A program made the position numbers and the translations under genes. Source: Pilaira anomala (Eukaryota; Mucoromycota; Mucoromycetes; Mucorales; Mucoraceae). From it: a stretch of 64,000 nt of DNA. The stretch lies in the NCBI GenBank assembly GCA_025716855.1, contig JAIXMQ010000014.1, forward strand, positions 355,001 to 419,000, in the 5' to 3' direction. Below the pieces are notes generated by a model. That model had not been told where the DNA came from. It saw nothing but the letters and a program-made list of their open reading frames with translations, and did no database searches. Below, piece after piece: positions 61,179 to 64,000 of this stretch (within the stretch, counting starts at the first letter, position 1; every line of letters begins with the position of its first letter).

Positions 61179-63260
61179 GAACCTAATTTTTTCAACAAAT
61201 ACCCTCACTCTCACACACTCTCTCTCTTGTATTTAGTACTTTAACGAAAAAAAAAAAAACAAACATACAAAAATATTCCTTACTACACATTTACTACTAC
61301 TATTATTACCCGTATTACCTATTTTTATTACAATATACATTCGTATTTTTTAGAATATTACAGTTTTTTTTTTTTCATGGTAAGCATTTGTCTTAATAAG
61401 GTTAAAAGGCTGAAGTATAAAAAAAAAAAAAGATCAGGGCTGGGAACGATTGGGCTTTTGTTGTGAGTAACATCAATATATTAAACTGTGGCACTCTAAT
61501 AAGAGTTTCAAGCTTACATATGCTGCTGTATGTATGTAAAAAAGAAGAAAAAAAAGCTCTTGTATAAGCTTATCTTTTTTTTTTTTTTTTTTTTTTTTTT
61601 TGCATAAATGGTGATACTTTATATATAATAACAAAAAGCAGCTAGTCAATCTCTATTTACTAGTCTAAGAGTTGACATGACCTGCTGCATGTCCATATGA
61701 ACATACATACAGTTCAATGAATAAAAGAAAAAGTACATGCTATACACATAAAAGACATCCACTTTATCATGTTTATATGTTTCATGAATAACACACTTTT
61801 TTTTTTTTTTCATCCAGAGTCTAGATTTTTACATTATTACTTGATCTCTTGATTGTAATATGTAAAAGAGAAAGTCTAAATAGAACGCGAGCGTGTGTCT
61901 CTCATATGCAATCACACAAACATTTGTATTATAGCTTTAAATAACCATGGGACACACTCCTTTGACTATCAAACATTACATCAGACACCAAGCGTTTTCA
62001 AGAAAAGTGTGTATACGTCTTTGTACAACAAATGGTAGAGTAAACAATAGTTGGTGACGCGTTGAATATTTTCAGCATTATACATACAAGATAATATACA
62101 GATTGTGAGAGTAGAGATAAACCTGTTTTAGGTATCATGGCTGAGATAGATTCATGTGATTTGATAAGGGGGAAAAAGTTAAACTGTTGAAATGAGAGTA
62201 CATACATATAACGTTTGTGTGTCTATAAACCAAGAGAAAAATTATAAGAGATTAGTAGAGAGAGGAGAACAGTAAATGGATCATGATAATTTAGACAAAA
62301 TGTGAAGTTTAGAATCGCACTTACATCAGCATTTATAAAATAATAATCTATCTGTGAAAAAGTTATATAATAAAGGATTACTGAATCTTGAACGTCACGT
62401 AAATTACCATAAAGAGACGGACATAATTTTATGTATAAACAACAAGAAGCGTTCCTCTTCTAATTTATTCTTTTAGAGTGTTTTGTATACGTCAAAAACG
62501 TATTTGTTTCTATTTATGTAACAATACTTGATAACTATTCTATTACGTAGTGATTTTGTAGAACCATTAATATTTTTTTTTTTACTTGTAATAATAAAAA
62601 GTGAAGAAAAATGATAATATATAGGACGGTTCATTAGCAACTCCTTTTTGTTTATATAAATCTATATGCTCCTCATCTAAAATAACTGAATTTGTTATTC
62701 TTTTCCTTTATACATCTTTTTTTTTTTTTTTTCGTCGGAATTTATTGGTTTTGTGTGTGTACTTTTAAGATCTAAAATATGTGGGTGTCAATTTAAGTTA
62801 CCATGGCATAGGAATGACATAATTTTTTTCTTTGGGGCTGTTTTACTTTTTTCTTTTAATTACCTACCTGCGTTTTTTTTTTTTTTTTTTGTTTTTTTTT
62901 TTGTTTCCATGGTTACTTGTCAAAAAATAAATAACAGAATATCGAGCGGAAATCTTGGCTTGTTGGGGCTGATGCTCTACCGTATATAGTAACTGACGAT
63001 CATCCGGGAAATGAGTTCTGAGTCTAATATTGTTTATTTATAAATAAAATACATCCATAGGGCTGTGAATAAACTTTTTTTTTTTTTTTTTGCTGCTAAA
63101 TAACATACTTTAAAAAAAATCCCTGTTCAACCGTCCCCACCACCCCTTTATCCTCCTCTTTTCTTATTGGATTTGATTTTTTTTTTAAACGAAAAAAAAA
63201 AATCCATTATAGTTTTTTTTTTTCTTTCTTCTCGGTTTCTATAACAATTAAAAAGGGACG
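61179..63260. other. 2.1 kb intergenic region
   Basis: Contains poly(A) and poly(T) runs (61574-61601, 61797-61810, 62870-62890, 63076-63091) and AT-rich DNA. No open frame has domain or codon support. The pyrimidine-rich part after 63120 is likely the leader or promoter of the next gene. Confidence 0.55.
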
Positions 63261-64000
63261 ATGCGAGACAGCTTTTTAAAAATGTTTGGCTCTGTCAGAC
63301 TTGTACAAGAAGTGACAAGATCGAATCAAACGAATGCATGTTCATCTAGTTTAAATGTAGATTCCGAATCAACTTTACAAGATCCTTCATCCACTATTGA
63401 ATCAAGTAACGAAAGTACGATAACTAAAAAACCAAGCATAGAACCAATCATAGAAATTAAACGAGAACCAGAGCCAGAAGAAAAACAAGAAAACCAACAA
63501 CAACAAAAACAAAAGCATCAGCAGCCTCAGCAGCAGCAGCAGCAGCAGCAGGATATGTACATACAACCACCTGCTTTACAGCAACAACTACAACAAAAAC
63601 AACAGTTATGTTGGTCAACTACACAACCTACGGCAATCTCATTTAGTACGATGAGTTCACCTACAAGTTTAAATAGTTACAAACCCAGAAATTTATTATC
63701 ACCTGTTAGAAAGAATTCAAAGTATACCATTCGACATTATCGTACACGACAATCTTCGATGTGTCGTAAACCAGAAGATAGACAAAAAAGTAAATCACAA
63801 AAATTATTATGTTTATGGCCATTACCTACCTTGACACGTTACATGATTTTAATCTCTTTGGTGATTTCGAGCTTAAATTTCTTGAATGTGTTGAATTTAT
63901 CTTGTTCTGCACCCTCATTTGTTTTTCATCGATTTGATTTCTTAAATTTATTACTTTCACCATTTTTGTTTGATTGGACTTTACCTAGTCTCGTCTTATT
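63261..64000 (+). CDS. Partial gene: polyQ N-terminus followed by rhomboid/derlin-like membrane segments
   Basis: Open from the ATG at 63261 to the window end (246 codons), with no intron seen. The N-terminus MRDSFLKMFGSVRLVQEVTR leads to a Ser/Glu-rich part and a long Gln-rich tract (63499-63606), then a basic stretch (KYTIRHYRTRQSSMCRKPED). Hydrophobic sequence follows: WPLPTLTRYMILISLVISSL and FHRFDFLNLLLSPFLFDWTL. The pattern of a first TM helix, then a short amphipathic stretch and LLLSPFLF, resembles the start of derlin, UBAC2 or rhomboid folds. The active-site region lies beyond the window, so neither the family nor the catalytic status can be settled. Confidence 0.6.
   Translation, partial: MRDSFLKMFGSVRLVQEVTRSNQTNACSSSLNVDSESTLQDPSSTIESSNESTITKKPSIEPIIEIKREPEPEEKQENQQQQKQKHQQPQQQQQQQQDMYIQPPALQQQLQQKQQLCWSTTQPTAISFSTMSSPTSLNSYKPRNLLSPVRKNSKYTIRHYRTRQSSMCRKPEDRQKSKSQKLLCLWPLPTLTRYMILISLVISSLNFLNVLNLSCSAPSFVFHRFDFLNLLLSPFLFDWTLPSLVL

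Noticed and set aside
62753..62989. Hydrophobic plus-strand open frame
   Set aside because: Its length comes from poly(T) read as Phe, with no domain or splice partner.
1..64000. tRNA, rRNA or CRISPR features
   Set aside because: Scanning for B-box-like GTTCRA motifs on both strands gave only sites within coding exons or without a cloverleaf context, and no direct-repeat arrays with spacers were seen. This was by eye, so a dedicated tRNA search could still find one.

Overview
The window looks like nuclear DNA of an early-diverging filamentous fungus, most likely Mucoromycota (Mucorales-like). The evidence is AT-rich spacer full of homopolymer, (AT)n and (CT/GA)n tracts, small GT-AG introns (often 50-110 nt), and gene types typical of these fungi: a CYP509-like P450, a UPF0658 Golgi protein, a DUF7137-like surface protein and a p50RhoGAP with a CRAL-TRIO module. 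The assignment is inferred from gene content and architecture, not from a marker gene. I rebuilt exon structures by hand from both strands. For every spliced model the summed exon length is divisible by three and all junction phases agree.

Layout. 0.3-7.0 kb (minus): a BTB/CAP-Gly protein, a CS-domain/Sel1/tail-anchored protein and a PAK/Ste20 kinase. 8.3-10.1 kb: a decayed coding region. 10.4-17.5 kb (minus): a tricalbin with SMP and C2 domains, then a Cdc42/Rho GAP. 18.9-24.4 kb: inositol monophosphatase (minus), a DUF7137-like surface protein (plus), a second degenerate region and a small Ecl1-like C2C2 protein (plus). 25.4-31.8 kb: a divergent pair, an MFS vacuolar-type transporter (minus) and a CSC1/TMEM63 channel (plus). 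32.1-40.1 kb: Munc13-like protein (minus), rhomboid-like pseudoprotease (plus), SNRNP40 (minus) and mitoribosomal mL50 (plus), packed as divergent and convergent pairs. 40.2-48.2 kb (minus): HPS1, p24/Emp24, an unrecognised Cys-rich protein and a P450. 49.7-57.3 kb (plus): eS21, a membrane SH3 protein, free-methionine-R-sulfoxide reductase and a Bni4-like PP1-docking protein. 58.0-64.0 kb: an intronless ankyrin protein (minus), a UPF0658 protein (plus) and a truncated polyQ membrane protein (plus) running off the end.

Many genes act in membrane traffic, membrane contacts or cell polarity: tricalbin, Munc13-like, HPS1, p24, UPF0658, CSC1, PAK and RhoGAP. They are separate transcription units, not an operon or a biosynthetic cluster. 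I did not find CRISPR arrays, rRNA, tRNA or intact transposons. The most unusual points are the BTB-CAP-Gly fusion with polyglutamine inside the CAP-Gly fold, a fungal HPS1 (BLOC-3 subunit), a rhomboid fold that has lost both catalytic residues but ends in a Cdc48-binding SHP box, a glycine-rich amphipathic linker in the tricalbin, and introns carrying long poly(A) directly after the 5' splice site.
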